DNA from: Acidobacteriota bacterium
GTDB taxonomy: Bacteria > Acidobacteriota > Blastocatellia > Pyrinomonadales > Pyrinomonadaceae
Direction of reading: 5' to 3'
Assembly (NCBI GenBank): GCA_023391155.1
Contig: JAEWBM010000013.1
Span: 1 to 33,719 of the forward strand
DNA length: 33,719 nucleotides
This document shows, one piece after another, positions 1 through 6,586 of this stretch. Under the pieces are notes generated by a model. It searched no databases and was not told where the DNA came from. It saw only the letters and a list, made by a program, of their open reading frames with translations. The position numbers and the translations under genes are program-made. Position 1 is the stretch's first letter, and the number at the start of each line of letters is the position of its first letter.

Positions 1-81
1 CGGAAGAACTTCAGCGTGGACTTCGAACGAATTTCTGGTTCAACGTATAACAGGCCGGGATTTGGTGTCAAGATTTTTTGA
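1..81 (+). CDS. C-terminal tail of a truncated gene, possibly an outer-membrane protein
   Basis: Frame 1 is open from the window edge to a TGA at 79-81, giving 26 residues that end in GFGVKIF. A final phenylalanine after alternating hydrophobic residues is common at the ends of outer-membrane beta-barrels, including the TonB-dependent-receptor-like proteins frequent in Acidobacteriota. The spacing of hydrophobic residues does not match the classic barrel end exactly. The tail stops 49 bp before the insertion sequence, so the element did not cut it. The family cannot be named from so short a piece, and a chance open frame of this length is possible. Confidence 0.4.
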   Translation, partial: RKNFSVDFERISGSTYNRPGFGVKIF

Positions 82-130
82 TAGGGGCGGCCGTCTGAAG
101 ACCGTTGGGGATGATCTCTTTCGGGGCGGT

Positions 131-153
131 AGTGTCAAATCATTTGTGTAAGT
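131..153 (+). repeat. Left terminal inverted repeat of the IS256-family element
   Basis: This 23-bp end matches the reverse complement of 1592-1614 at the first 5 and last 11 positions (AGTGT...TTTGTGTAAGT), with about seven mostly mismatched bases between. It lies downstream of the transposase gene. Confidence 0.85.
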
Positions 154-183
154 AGCAGGTTCATGGTTGTTAAAGAGTCTGTT

Positions 184-213
184 GGTGTGGGGGCGGGTAC
201 CCGCCCCCACACC
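184..213. repeat. 30-bp perfect palindrome inside the insertion sequence, possible terminator
   Basis: Two 15-bp arms (GGTGTGGGGGCGGGT and its exact complement) meet with no spacer. The palindrome starts 49 bp past the transposase stop codon, on the far side from the gene. In RNA the GC-rich arms would fold into a very stable hairpin, which could end transposase mRNA or block it from antisense reading. No clear run of U follows on the minus strand, so a classical intrinsic terminator is not certain. Replication or transposition roles are also possible. Confidence 0.6.
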
Positions 214-261
214 GGCCGAAGGCTCTGCCGTTCGACGCGGGACCGGGGCCCGGATGTGGTT

Positions 262-1545
262 TCACCCGGGTTGGTTGCCGGGCGGCATTCGATCCTCATA
301 GACAATGAAGAACCGGTTGAGGGCGTCGCGCCAGGCATGCACCGGGCGGGTATGCCAGTGTTTCGTGACATTCCTCAGTGCCAGATAGAGCAGCCTCAGG
401 AGGGCGTCATCGTTGGGGAACGACCCGCGTGTTTTCGTCACCTTTCTCAAAGATCTGTTCAGCGATTCGATAATATTCGTGGTGTAGATTATCTTTCGGA
501 TCTCGGGCGGGTGGGCAAAGAACGGCACTATCCGCGGCCAGTTCGCCCGCCAGCTTTTCGAGATCATGGGGAAGCGTCCGTCCCACTTCTTTGCAAAGGC
601 TTCAAGCTCCCTTGCAGCCGCCTCATCCGTCGCCGCCGTATATATCTCTTTCAGGTCGGCCGCCACCTGCTTTCGCTCCTTCCAACCGACATAGTTCATT
701 GAGTGCCGCACCATGTGCACGATACACAGCTGCACCTCGGTCTTCGGGAAGACGGCCTCGATCGCTTCGGGAAAGCCCTTTAGCCCGTCGACACACGCGA
801 TAAAGATGTCCTCGACGCCCCGGTTCTTTAGCTCGGTGACCACCTGCAGCCAGAACTTCGCTCCTTCCGTCTGTGCGATCCACAACCCCAGCACTTCCTT
901 TATCCCCTCGAGGTTCACGCCAACCGCCAGATAGACCGCCTTGTTGCGGACATGTCCCGCGTCCCGCACCTTGAAGTGCAATGCATCCAGATAAAGGATC
1001 GGATATACATTCTCGAGCTCGCGGCCCTGCCACGCACGCACCTCGTCGATCACTTCCTCGACCACCGTCGAGATCAGTGCCGGCGACACCTCCACCTGAT
1101 AGATCTCCTCGATGTGCATCTGGATCTCCCGCGTCGACATCCCCCGTGCGTACATCGAGACGATAGCGTTGTCAAAGCCCGTGAACCGCGTCTGATGCTT
1201 CCCCACGATCTGCGGCTCAAATGTCCCTGATCGGTCACGCGGCACCTCGATCGGCATTGTCCCGAACGTTCCCTTGAGCGTCTTCTTTGATCTGCCGTTT
1301 CGTGAGTTGCCGCTGTTCCGCCCCTCCGCCGAATGCTTCTCATACCCGACGTGCTCCGTCAACTCCGCCGCCAACGCCCGCTCCAAAAGCCGCTTCGTCA
1401 ACTGCTGCAGCAGCCCCCCCTCCCCGATGATCTCCTCGGGCGACTTGTATTCCCTTAGCAGCCGATCCATCTGCTCATCCGCTTCTCGCTCCTCCGCCGT
1501 CGGCCTCCGCCTCGGCCGCTTCTTCTTCTCTCTCTCCGTGGTCAT
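262..1545 (-). CDS. IS256-family (mutator-type) DDE transposase
   Basis: This 427-residue protein cuts and moves the insertion sequence that carries it. The DDE catalytic triad is visible as D187 (YLDALHFKVR), D253 (ACVDGLKGF) and E360 (YTTNIIESLNRSLRK). The family landmarks C274/H277 (CIVHMVR) and the YARGMSTREI segment near 132-141 are also present. Residues 1-25 are very basic and suit DNA binding. The length is normal for the family (about 400-430). The ATG at 1545 follows a purine-rich ribosome site (GGGAGGAGAGAG). There is no frameshift or internal stop, so the enzyme is probably active or only recently silenced. Confidence 0.97.
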   Translation of the reverse strand: MTTEREKKKRPRRRPTAEEREADEQMDRLLREYKSPEEIIGEGGLLQQLTKRLLERALAAELTEHVGYEKHSAEGRNSGNSRNGRSKKTLKGTFGTMPIEVPRDRSGTFEPQIVGKHQTRFTGFDNAIVSMYARGMSTREIQMHIEEIYQVEVSPALISTVVEEVIDEVRAWQGRELENVYPILYLDALHFKVRDAGHVRNKAVYLAVGVNLEGIKEVLGLWIAQTEGAKFWLQVVTELKNRGVEDIFIACVDGLKGFPEAIEAVFPKTEVQLCIVHMVRHSMNYVGWKERKQVAADLKEIYTAATDEAAARELEAFAKKWDGRFPMISKSWRANWPRIVPFFAHPPEIRKIIYTTNIIESLNRSLRKVTKTRGSFPNDDALLRLLYLALRNVTKHWHTRPVHAWRDALNRFFIVYEDRMPPGNQPG

Positions 1546-1591
1546 CTCTCTCCTCCCTGCCGAACACTACATCATCCGGCTATATATGACC

Positions 1592-1614
1592 ACTTACACA
1601 AAAAAATCTACACT
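1592..1614 (-). repeat. Right terminal inverted repeat of the IS256-family element
   Basis: This is the upstream end of the element relative to the transposase. Its reverse complement pairs with 131-153 (shared AGTGT and TTTGTGTAAGT). The minisatellite begins only 20 bp outside this end. Confidence 0.85.
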
Positions 1615-1633
1615 CTCCTGCTCACGGCAATAT

Positions 1634-1906
1634 AAGGTCTGAGTTTGCCGATATAAGATCTATTCTCGCCAAGAAAAGAACTATTTTCGTCAGGAAAAGA
1701 TCTATTTCCGCCAAGAAAAGATCTATTCCCGCCGAGAATAGTTCTGTTCCCGCCAAGAAAAGTTCTGTTCCCGCCAAGAAAAGATCTATTCCCGCTGAGA
1801 AACGATCTATTTTCGCCAGGAAAAGTTCTGTTCGCGTCGAGAAAAGTTCTATTCTTCCCAGAAAGAGATCTGTTCCTGTGCAGAAAAGTTCTGTTCCCGG
1901 CGAGAT
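1634..1906. repeat. Minisatellite: 13 tandem 21-bp units
   Basis: Thirteen head-to-tail units, each exactly 21 bp, with consensus close to AAG(A/T)TCT(A/G)TTCCCGCCAAG followed by AA. The outer units (1634-1654 and 1844-1906) are the most diverged. Two sub-types are visible: AGATCTATT (units 2, 4, 5, 8, 9) and AGTTCTGTT (units 6, 7, 10, 13), with mixed forms elsewhere. Because 21 is a multiple of three, several frames stay open. On the minus strand the units read as heptapeptides such as NRSFLGG or NRTFLGG. That frame starts inside terC without a ribosome site and stops inside the insertion-sequence end, so I do not call it a gene. The array fills the gap between the insertion sequence and the terC leader. 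Confidence 0.9.
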
Positions 1907-1989
1907 GAGCCGTGGCCGGGCCTGTAAGAAGTTCCCAATTCATCGGCAACACACTTGGCCGGGGTATAGTTTCTAACAGGGTTTTGCGG

Positions 1990-1995
1990 TAGAAT
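1990..1995 (+). promoter_or_regulatory. Possible -10 box for the terC operon
   Basis: TAGAAT resembles a sigma-70 -10 element and would place transcription start near 2002, directly at the base of the leader hairpin (2007-2047). No convincing -35 is seen at the right distance, so this is weak evidence. Confidence 0.3.
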
Positions 1996-2006
1996 CTGTG
2001 TTTCGG

Positions 2007-2047
2007 GCCTGCCCGTCGCATGGCTTCCCACGACCGGACGGGCGGGC
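2007..2047 (+). promoter_or_regulatory. Leader hairpin covering the terC ribosome-binding region
   Basis: Arms 2007-2017 (GCCTGCCCGTC) and 2037-2047 (GACGGGCGGGC) pair over 11 bp with one G-U wobble and a 19-base loop. The 3' arm is the only purine-rich stretch before the terC ATG at 2056, so folding would hide the likely ribosome site. TerC-family exporters in other bacteria are often under RNA control (the Mn2+-sensing yybP-ykoY element; the pH-responsive leader of E. coli alx). This hairpin does not show the recognisable yybP-ykoY form. A regulatory role is inferred. Confidence 0.45.
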
Positions 2048-2055
2048 ACAATTTT

Positions 2056-3141
2056 ATGCTAACAAGCGAGATCACTTACGAAACCTGGCACTGGCTGCTC
2101 TTTTTCGGCGTTGTCCTCACGGCACTCTTTGTTGATATCGGGATCGTTAACCGGAAGGCTCACGCTCCCAGCCGAAAAGAGACGTTCATCTGGGCCGCGG
2201 TTTGGGTATCGCTGGCACTCGCTTTTAATGCGTTCGTCTGGTACGAATTCGGACGCCAGCACGCTCAGGTCTTCTTCACCGGCTACCTGATCGAACTTTC
2301 GCTCTCGGTCGATAATCTCTTCGTCTTTCTTCTGATCTTTTCCTATTTCCGTGTGCCGAAGGAGTATCAGCACCGCGTGCTCTTTTGGGGGATCATGGGT
2401 GCGCTCGGAATGCGAATGATCATGATCTTTGCCGGAGCGGAGTTGGTGGAGCGCTTTCACTGGATCATCTACATCTTCGGCGTATTTCTGGTCTATACGG
2501 GGCTCAAGATGTTCAGCGAAACCGACGATGATTTTGACCCTACGGAGAGCGGGATCGTACGTTTGGCGACGCGGTATATCCGCATCGAAAAGACGTATCA
2601 CGAGGATAAATTCTTCGTTAAACGCAACGGCGTCCGCACGGGAACGATGCTTTTGCTGGTGCTGATCGTCGTCGAATTTACGGACCTCATCTTCGCCGTG
2701 GATTCTATACCCGCCATCTTCGGCATCACGACGGACCGATTCATCATTTACACCTCGAACATCTTTGCGATACTGGGGCTGCGGACATTTTTCTTCCTGC
2801 TCGCGGATATCGCGGACCGTTTCCATTACCTCAAGACCGGCTTGGCCTTTATACTCACCTTTATCGGGGTTAAAATGTTATTGCCCCTGTTCGTCGAGGC
2901 CTATCTGTGGGCGGGCGGCGAAGGCAGCGGTTCGGTGCTTGAGCATCATGCTAAGCTGTTCATCGAAGGCGAGTATAAGGACGAAGTGATCAATATCTCG
3001 CTAGGCGTGGTCGTTACGGCCATAGCACTCTCGATCATTCTTTCTCTCATCTTCCCGACAAAAAAGGAAGACACATTGGCACCGGATGCCGCTCAGGAGA
3101 TCCTCGAATCCGAAACAGATGGAAAACGAAAATCCCAATAA
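2056..3141 (+). CDS. terC: TerC/Alx-family integral membrane metal exporter
   Basis: A 361-residue inner-membrane protein with about eight or nine hydrophobic segments. Family marks are the acidic membrane motifs LSVDNLFVF (83-91) and EFTDLIFAVDSIPAIFG (207-223), which line the proposed metal path. Family members (Alx, YkoY/MeeF-type) are linked to Mn2+ efflux or metal loading of exported proteins, and others to tellurite resistance. The substrate here is not shown. An ATG 36 bp upstream (2020) would add MASHDRTGGHNF, but the 2056 start gives the usual short segment before the first helix. It is first in a run with a FecR-domain protein, a CDF exporter and LarA, and overlaps the next gene by 23 bp. 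Confidence 0.9.
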   Translation: MLTSEITYETWHWLLFFGVVLTALFVDIGIVNRKAHAPSRKETFIWAAVWVSLALAFNAFVWYEFGRQHAQVFFTGYLIELSLSVDNLFVFLLIFSYFRVPKEYQHRVLFWGIMGALGMRMIMIFAGAELVERFHWIIYIFGVFLVYTGLKMFSETDDDFDPTESGIVRLATRYIRIEKTYHEDKFFVKRNGVRTGTMLLLVLIVVEFTDLIFAVDSIPAIFGITTDRFIIYTSNIFAILGLRTFFFLLADIADRFHYLKTGLAFILTFIGVKMLLPLFVEAYLWAGGEGSGSVLEHHAKLFIEGEYKDEVINISLGVVVTAIALSIILSLIFPTKKEDTLAPDAAQEILESETDGKRKSQ

Positions 3142-4354
3142 GTTTCGCAAGTTCTATCTGGAATGGTGGCGGATCCGCCGCAGCACGATCTATGGCCTGG
3201 TCGCGCTGGTCATCCTTGCGGTGGGGCTGACGATAACGGGTTGGTTCGCGATCCGGTATGACTGGTTCTCACAGGTCGAGCTTTCAGATATTCCCAAAGA
3301 TGCTGCGAGAATAATCTCGTTCGAAGGCGATGTGCGAATAACACGTGCCGCGACGCGTGAAACGCTGGTCGTTACTCGCGAAACTTACGCCGCGGCGGGC
3401 GATACCATACAAACTCAAGCGGACGGCAGAGCGGTCGTTCAGATGATCGACGGCTCCGTTTTGTCGGTACGGCCTAATAGTACGGTCGTCATTCGGGACA
3501 ACTCATCGCTCTTCGGCGGACGAAACGTGCGTGTGGCGCTCGACGACGGGCAGCTTAATGTTCGAACCGACCAGACCGACGGCGAGAACGTCGTCGAGAT
3601 GCTCGAATCAGAGACGCGCCTAAGGCCGGAAACGGACGCCAGCTTTAACGCCGACCCGCGGGCGAACGGCGGTGAGATCCGAATCTCGCGCGGCAGCGTC
3701 GAAACGACGATCGGCGGCGACAGTGCCGAGATCGCCGCGAACGAATTTGCCGCGATCCGCGGCGGAAGGCTTTCGGATCGCGAGCAGCTCCTTCTGCCTC
3801 CGCGGCTTACTTCGCCGCCAAATCAGGGACAGATCGCCGACAGTGGCGGCGGCGTCAATGTGGGATTTGCGTGGGAGGACGCGGGGGGAGCGGCGGCATA
3901 CCAGATACAGGTGGCAAGGTCGCCGTATTTCGCATCGGACTCGATAATGATCGATCGCGGAGATGTTACGGGCCGTGAATTTCGCATGGCGGGACTCACG
4001 CCGGGAAACTATTATTGGCGGCTAAAGGGTTCGGCGCGGTCGGGGCAAGTCAGCGAGTGGAGCGAACCCAGCCGCTTTACGGTGGTCCGCGGCGGAGCGG
4101 GTTCGGGGATCGATGTCGCCGAGTGGAATGTTGAGCGAGTCGGCGGGAGCGTTTATATCATCGCCGGCAGAACCCAGCCGGGAATGCTGGTCCGCTCCCA
4201 GGGTAGAGAGGTTTTCGCCGGCTCGGACGGCTCATTCCGTATCCAGATCTCGTCCCGTTCCTCAGAAGCCCCTGTCGAGGTAGGGGACGATCGAGGAAAT
4301 CGTGCCGGCTTTGTCATTTCGCTCCGCAATTCTGCGGTGCTGAGGCGATATTGA
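3119..4354 (+). CDS. Membrane-anchored FecR-domain protein with Ig/fibronectin-like domain
   Basis: The chosen start gives 411 residues: a basic cytoplasmic end, one membrane helix at about 24-46, then a large periplasmic part. Residues 62-150 look like a FecR domain (GDVRITRA, GDTIQTQADGRAVVQMIDGSVLSVRPNS split over 70-121), a beta-rich fold used in envelope sensing or scaffolding. Residues 230-323 resemble a fibronectin/Ig module (YQIQVARSPYF, LTPGNYYWRLKG, WSEPSRFTV), and a further beta-rich tail follows. There is no partner ECF sigma factor nearby, so it is probably a structural or surface-binding protein rather than an iron-citrate sensor. The ATG at 3119 overlaps terC by 23 bp. An in-frame ATG at 3086 is possible but less protein-like. 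Confidence 0.8.
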   Translation: MENENPNKFRKFYLEWWRIRRSTIYGLVALVILAVGLTITGWFAIRYDWFSQVELSDIPKDAARIISFEGDVRITRAATRETLVVTRETYAAAGDTIQTQADGRAVVQMIDGSVLSVRPNSTVVIRDNSSLFGGRNVRVALDDGQLNVRTDQTDGENVVEMLESETRLRPETDASFNADPRANGGEIRISRGSVETTIGGDSAEIAANEFAAIRGGRLSDREQLLLPPRLTSPPNQGQIADSGGGVNVGFAWEDAGGAAAYQIQVARSPYFASDSIMIDRGDVTGREFRMAGLTPGNYYWRLKGSARSGQVSEWSEPSRFTVVRGGAGSGIDVAEWNVERVGGSVYIIAGRTQPGMLVRSQGREVFAGSDGSFRIQISSRSSEAPVEVGDDRGNRAGFVISLRNSAVLRRY

Positions 4355-4367
4355 CGAGGAGGCAGTC

Positions 4368-5315
4368 GTGGGTTCGGGCCATTCACATGCAAATGAGAGG
4401 CGTTCCGCCGGCAGCCTTGTGCGTCTCCGAATCGCGCTCGCGATCACCTTTGTTTACATGGTGGCGGAAGCGGTCGGCGGCTGGCTGACCAATTCGCTCG
4501 CACTGCTTGCCGACGCGGGGCATATGCTCACGGACGTCGGTGCACTTGCATTAACCCTATTTGCTTTTAATTTCGCCTCCCGGCCGGCAACATCGAAAAA
4601 GACCTACGGATATTACCGCATCGAGATATTGGCGGCCTTTGTAAACGGCATCGTCCTCGCCCTGCTGTCGATCTGGATCATCTTTGAAGCGGTCGAACGC
4701 TGGCAATCGCCGCCCGAGGTGATGGGGCTACAGATGACACTGGTTGCGGCCGGCGGACTGGTCGTCAACATCATCGCCGCATCGCTTCTGCATTCCGATC
4801 ATCAACACGATCTGAACATGCGGGGGGCGTGGCTCCACGTAATGGGCGACATGCTGGGGTCGATCGCAGCGATCCTCGCCGGGCTCGCGATCATATTCTT
4901 TGGCTGGCTGTGGGCCGATGCGGTGACGAGCGTCGTCATCAGCGTGATCATCATAGTCGGGGCGTGGCGGCTGATCCTGGAATCGGTGAACGTTTTGCTG
5001 GAGGGGACACCGCGTCGCATCGATCTCTCGGCGGTCGAGAACCATATACTTGCTACCGACGGCGTTGAGGGGATCCATGACCTGCACGTTTGGACCATCT
5101 CGTCAGGCATCGACGCCCTTTCGGCACATATTACGCACGACACTTCCATCTCGCACTCAGAGCTGTTGGTTCGCGTTCGGGACGGGCTCCGGCAGCGTTT
5201 CGGCATAGAGCACCTAACGATCCAGATGGAGACCTTGGACAACGAGGCCGAGGCAGTGTATGTATGTGAAACTGGCACGAAGTGCTTTGAGCCGGCGGGG
5301 CGCACCACCGCATGA
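4368..5315 (+). CDS. Cation diffusion facilitator, zinc-type (ZitB/CzcD-like)
   Basis: A 315-residue inner-membrane antiporter that exports divalent metal, most likely Zn2+, in exchange for protons. The two metal-site pairs H52/D56 (DAGHMLTDV) and H157/D161 (HVMGDMLG) give the HD-HD pattern typical of zinc CDFs. A histidine-rich loop (HSDHQH, 142-147) and an N-terminal HSH also fit. About six helices span 20-207, followed by the cytoplasmic metal-sensing domain (215-290). It begins with GTG at 4368, chosen because a strong GAGGAGG ribosome site sits five bases upstream. It follows the FecR gene by 13 bp and its stop overlaps the larA start. Confidence 0.93.
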   Translation: MGSGHSHANERRSAGSLVRLRIALAITFVYMVAEAVGGWLTNSLALLADAGHMLTDVGALALTLFAFNFASRPATSKKTYGYYRIEILAAFVNGIVLALLSIWIIFEAVERWQSPPEVMGLQMTLVAAGGLVVNIIAASLLHSDHQHDLNMRGAWLHVMGDMLGSIAAILAGLAIIFFGWLWADAVTSVVISVIIIVGAWRLILESVNVLLEGTPRRIDLSAVENHILATDGVEGIHDLHVWTISSGIDALSAHITHDTSISHSELLVRVRDGLRQRFGIEHLTIQMETLDNEAEAVYVCETGTKCFEPAGRTTA

Positions 5316-6586
5316 CGATCGACCTACCATACGTCGCTTCGCACATTCCGATCGAGGTTGATGCGACGCAATACAAGTTGCTCGACGCTCCTGTGATCCC
5401 GCCGTTGTCCGACGTCGAGATCGGGGAAGCTCTTGACCGGCCGATCGATTCGCCGTCGCTGGACGAGATCGTTGGAGCGGGCGAGACCGTTCTGATCGTT
5501 GTTCCGGATGCAACTCGGCGTGCAGCTGCAGGACAGATCGTCAATCTGTTGGTTCGCCGGCTGATCGCCCTGGGCGTCGCTGCCTACGATATCTCGATCA
5601 TCTTCGCAACCGGGATCCACCGGCCCACAACCCCAGAAGAAAAAGCTGAGATCGTCACGCCATTCATCGCCCAACGCATAAAGATGCTTGACCATTCGCC
5701 GCGCGATCTGTTGCGTATTGCGGGCGTGGGCGACCAGGGCCGTCTCGTGCAGGCGGGTACACTTCGAGATGGTTCGCCGATCGAACTAAATCGTGCCTTG
5801 CTCGATTTTGATCACACGATCATCGTCGGCGGAATCAACTTTCACTACTTCGCCGGGTTTGGCGGCGGGCGAAAACTGATATGCCCCGGGCTCGCGTCTG
5901 TGGAAACCACCGCCGCGACTCATCGCTTGGCATTTGATTTTGAGAATGCGGCGAGAGCGGAGGGTGTCGGGCCGGGCATACTTGAGGGAAATCCGGTGCA
6001 CGAAGCCTTCGTTGAGGCCGTCTCGGCTGCACCGCCGGCGTTTTCGATAAACACGGTTGTGGATCATGCGGGAGCTGCTGCAGCGGTCTTTGCGGGGGAC
6101 TGGCAATCGGCCCACCGGGCCGCGTGCGATTCTTATGCTAAATCGCACACGATAGAGATCGGTGAGCTTCGACCGCTTGTGATCGCCTCGGCCGGCGGAT
6201 CGCCTTACGATATTGATATGATCCAGGCGCACAAAGCACTGGATGTCGCGTCAAAGGCGTGTATGCCCGGCGGCCGGATCGTTTTGCTTGCTGAGTGTCC
6301 TGAGGGCCCGGGACGGGGCGATCTGATGAATTGGTTCAATGCGGCTGACTCGGCGGAGCTGGGCGAACGGCTTCGTCAGGATTACAAGGTCAGCGGACAA
6401 ACCGCGTGGAGCATACTGAAAAAAACTGAAGCATTCGATGTACGACTGGTTTCCTCGATATCGGATGCGGACGCGTCGGCGATGCGAATGACCAAATGCC
6501 CGGACCTCGGTTCCGCGATAGGGGATGCGGAAAGCGCGGCTTACGTCATTCCCCGCGCTTCGACGATAATGGTCACACTCGGCTGA
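5312..6586 (+). CDS. larA: LarA-family nickel-dependent lactate racemase or 2-hydroxyacid epimerase
   Basis: The 424 residues match the length of the Lactobacillus plantarum lactate racemase. LarA enzymes use a covalently bound nickel-pincer nucleotide to racemise or epimerise 2-hydroxyacids. Key residues are recognisable: D66/R69 (PDATRR), H103 (GIHRPTT), H178 and K188 (FHYFAGFGGGRK, with the ten-residue spacing seen between H174 and cofactor lysine K184), and K308 (QAHKALD). The family has many substrates besides lactate, so the exact reaction is open. Cofactor makers larB, larC and larE are not in the window. The ATG overlaps the CDF stop (ATGA), so the two are translationally coupled. The 3' end overlaps the opposing kinase gene by 14 bp. 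Confidence 0.88.
   Translation: MTIDLPYVASHIPIEVDATQYKLLDAPVIPPLSDVEIGEALDRPIDSPSLDEIVGAGETVLIVVPDATRRAAAGQIVNLLVRRLIALGVAAYDISIIFATGIHRPTTPEEKAEIVTPFIAQRIKMLDHSPRDLLRIAGVGDQGRLVQAGTLRDGSPIELNRALLDFDHTIIVGGINFHYFAGFGGGRKLICPGLASVETTAATHRLAFDFENAARAEGVGPGILEGNPVHEAFVEAVSAAPPAFSINTVVDHAGAAAAVFAGDWQSAHRAACDSYAKSHTIEIGELRPLVIASAGGSPYDIDMIQAHKALDVASKACMPGGRIVLLAECPEGPGRGDLMNWFNAADSAELGERLRQDYKVSGQTAWSILKKTEAFDVRLVSSISDADASAMRMTKCPDLGSAIGDAESAAYVIPRASTIMVTLG

Larger units (their letters stand above)
131..1614 (-). mobile_element. IS256-family insertion sequence, complete
   Basis: A 1484-bp element made of one full transposase gene between two imperfect 23-bp terminal inverted repeats. Both ends begin AGTGT and share TTTGTGTAAGT at the inner end, with a variable middle. 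Size, single gene and end structure fit the IS256 family. IS256-type insertion normally leaves an 8-9 bp target duplication, but the flanks here (cggggcggt on the left, ctcctgctc on the right) do not match. The element may therefore be old, or its flanks may come from recombination between two copies. A 30-bp perfect palindrome lies between the left end and the transposase stop. Confidence 0.9.

Noticed and set aside
1634..1906. CRISPR array
   Set aside because: The 21-bp units are directly adjacent with no unique spacers, and no cas genes are present.
1608..2075. 155-codon minus-strand frame with NRSFLGG heptapeptides
   Set aside because: It begins inside terC, has no ribosome site, ends within the insertion-sequence end, and is kept open by the 21-bp period. 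I treat it as a product of the minisatellite.
2059..2826. 255-codon minus-strand frame
   Set aside because: It is antisense to terC and made mainly of charged residues, as expected for the complement of a membrane protein.
2080..5290. TGGCAC segments as sigma-54 promoters for the NtrC-type regulator
   Set aside because: Several TGGCAC sites occur inside genes, but none has the TTGC element five bases further on.
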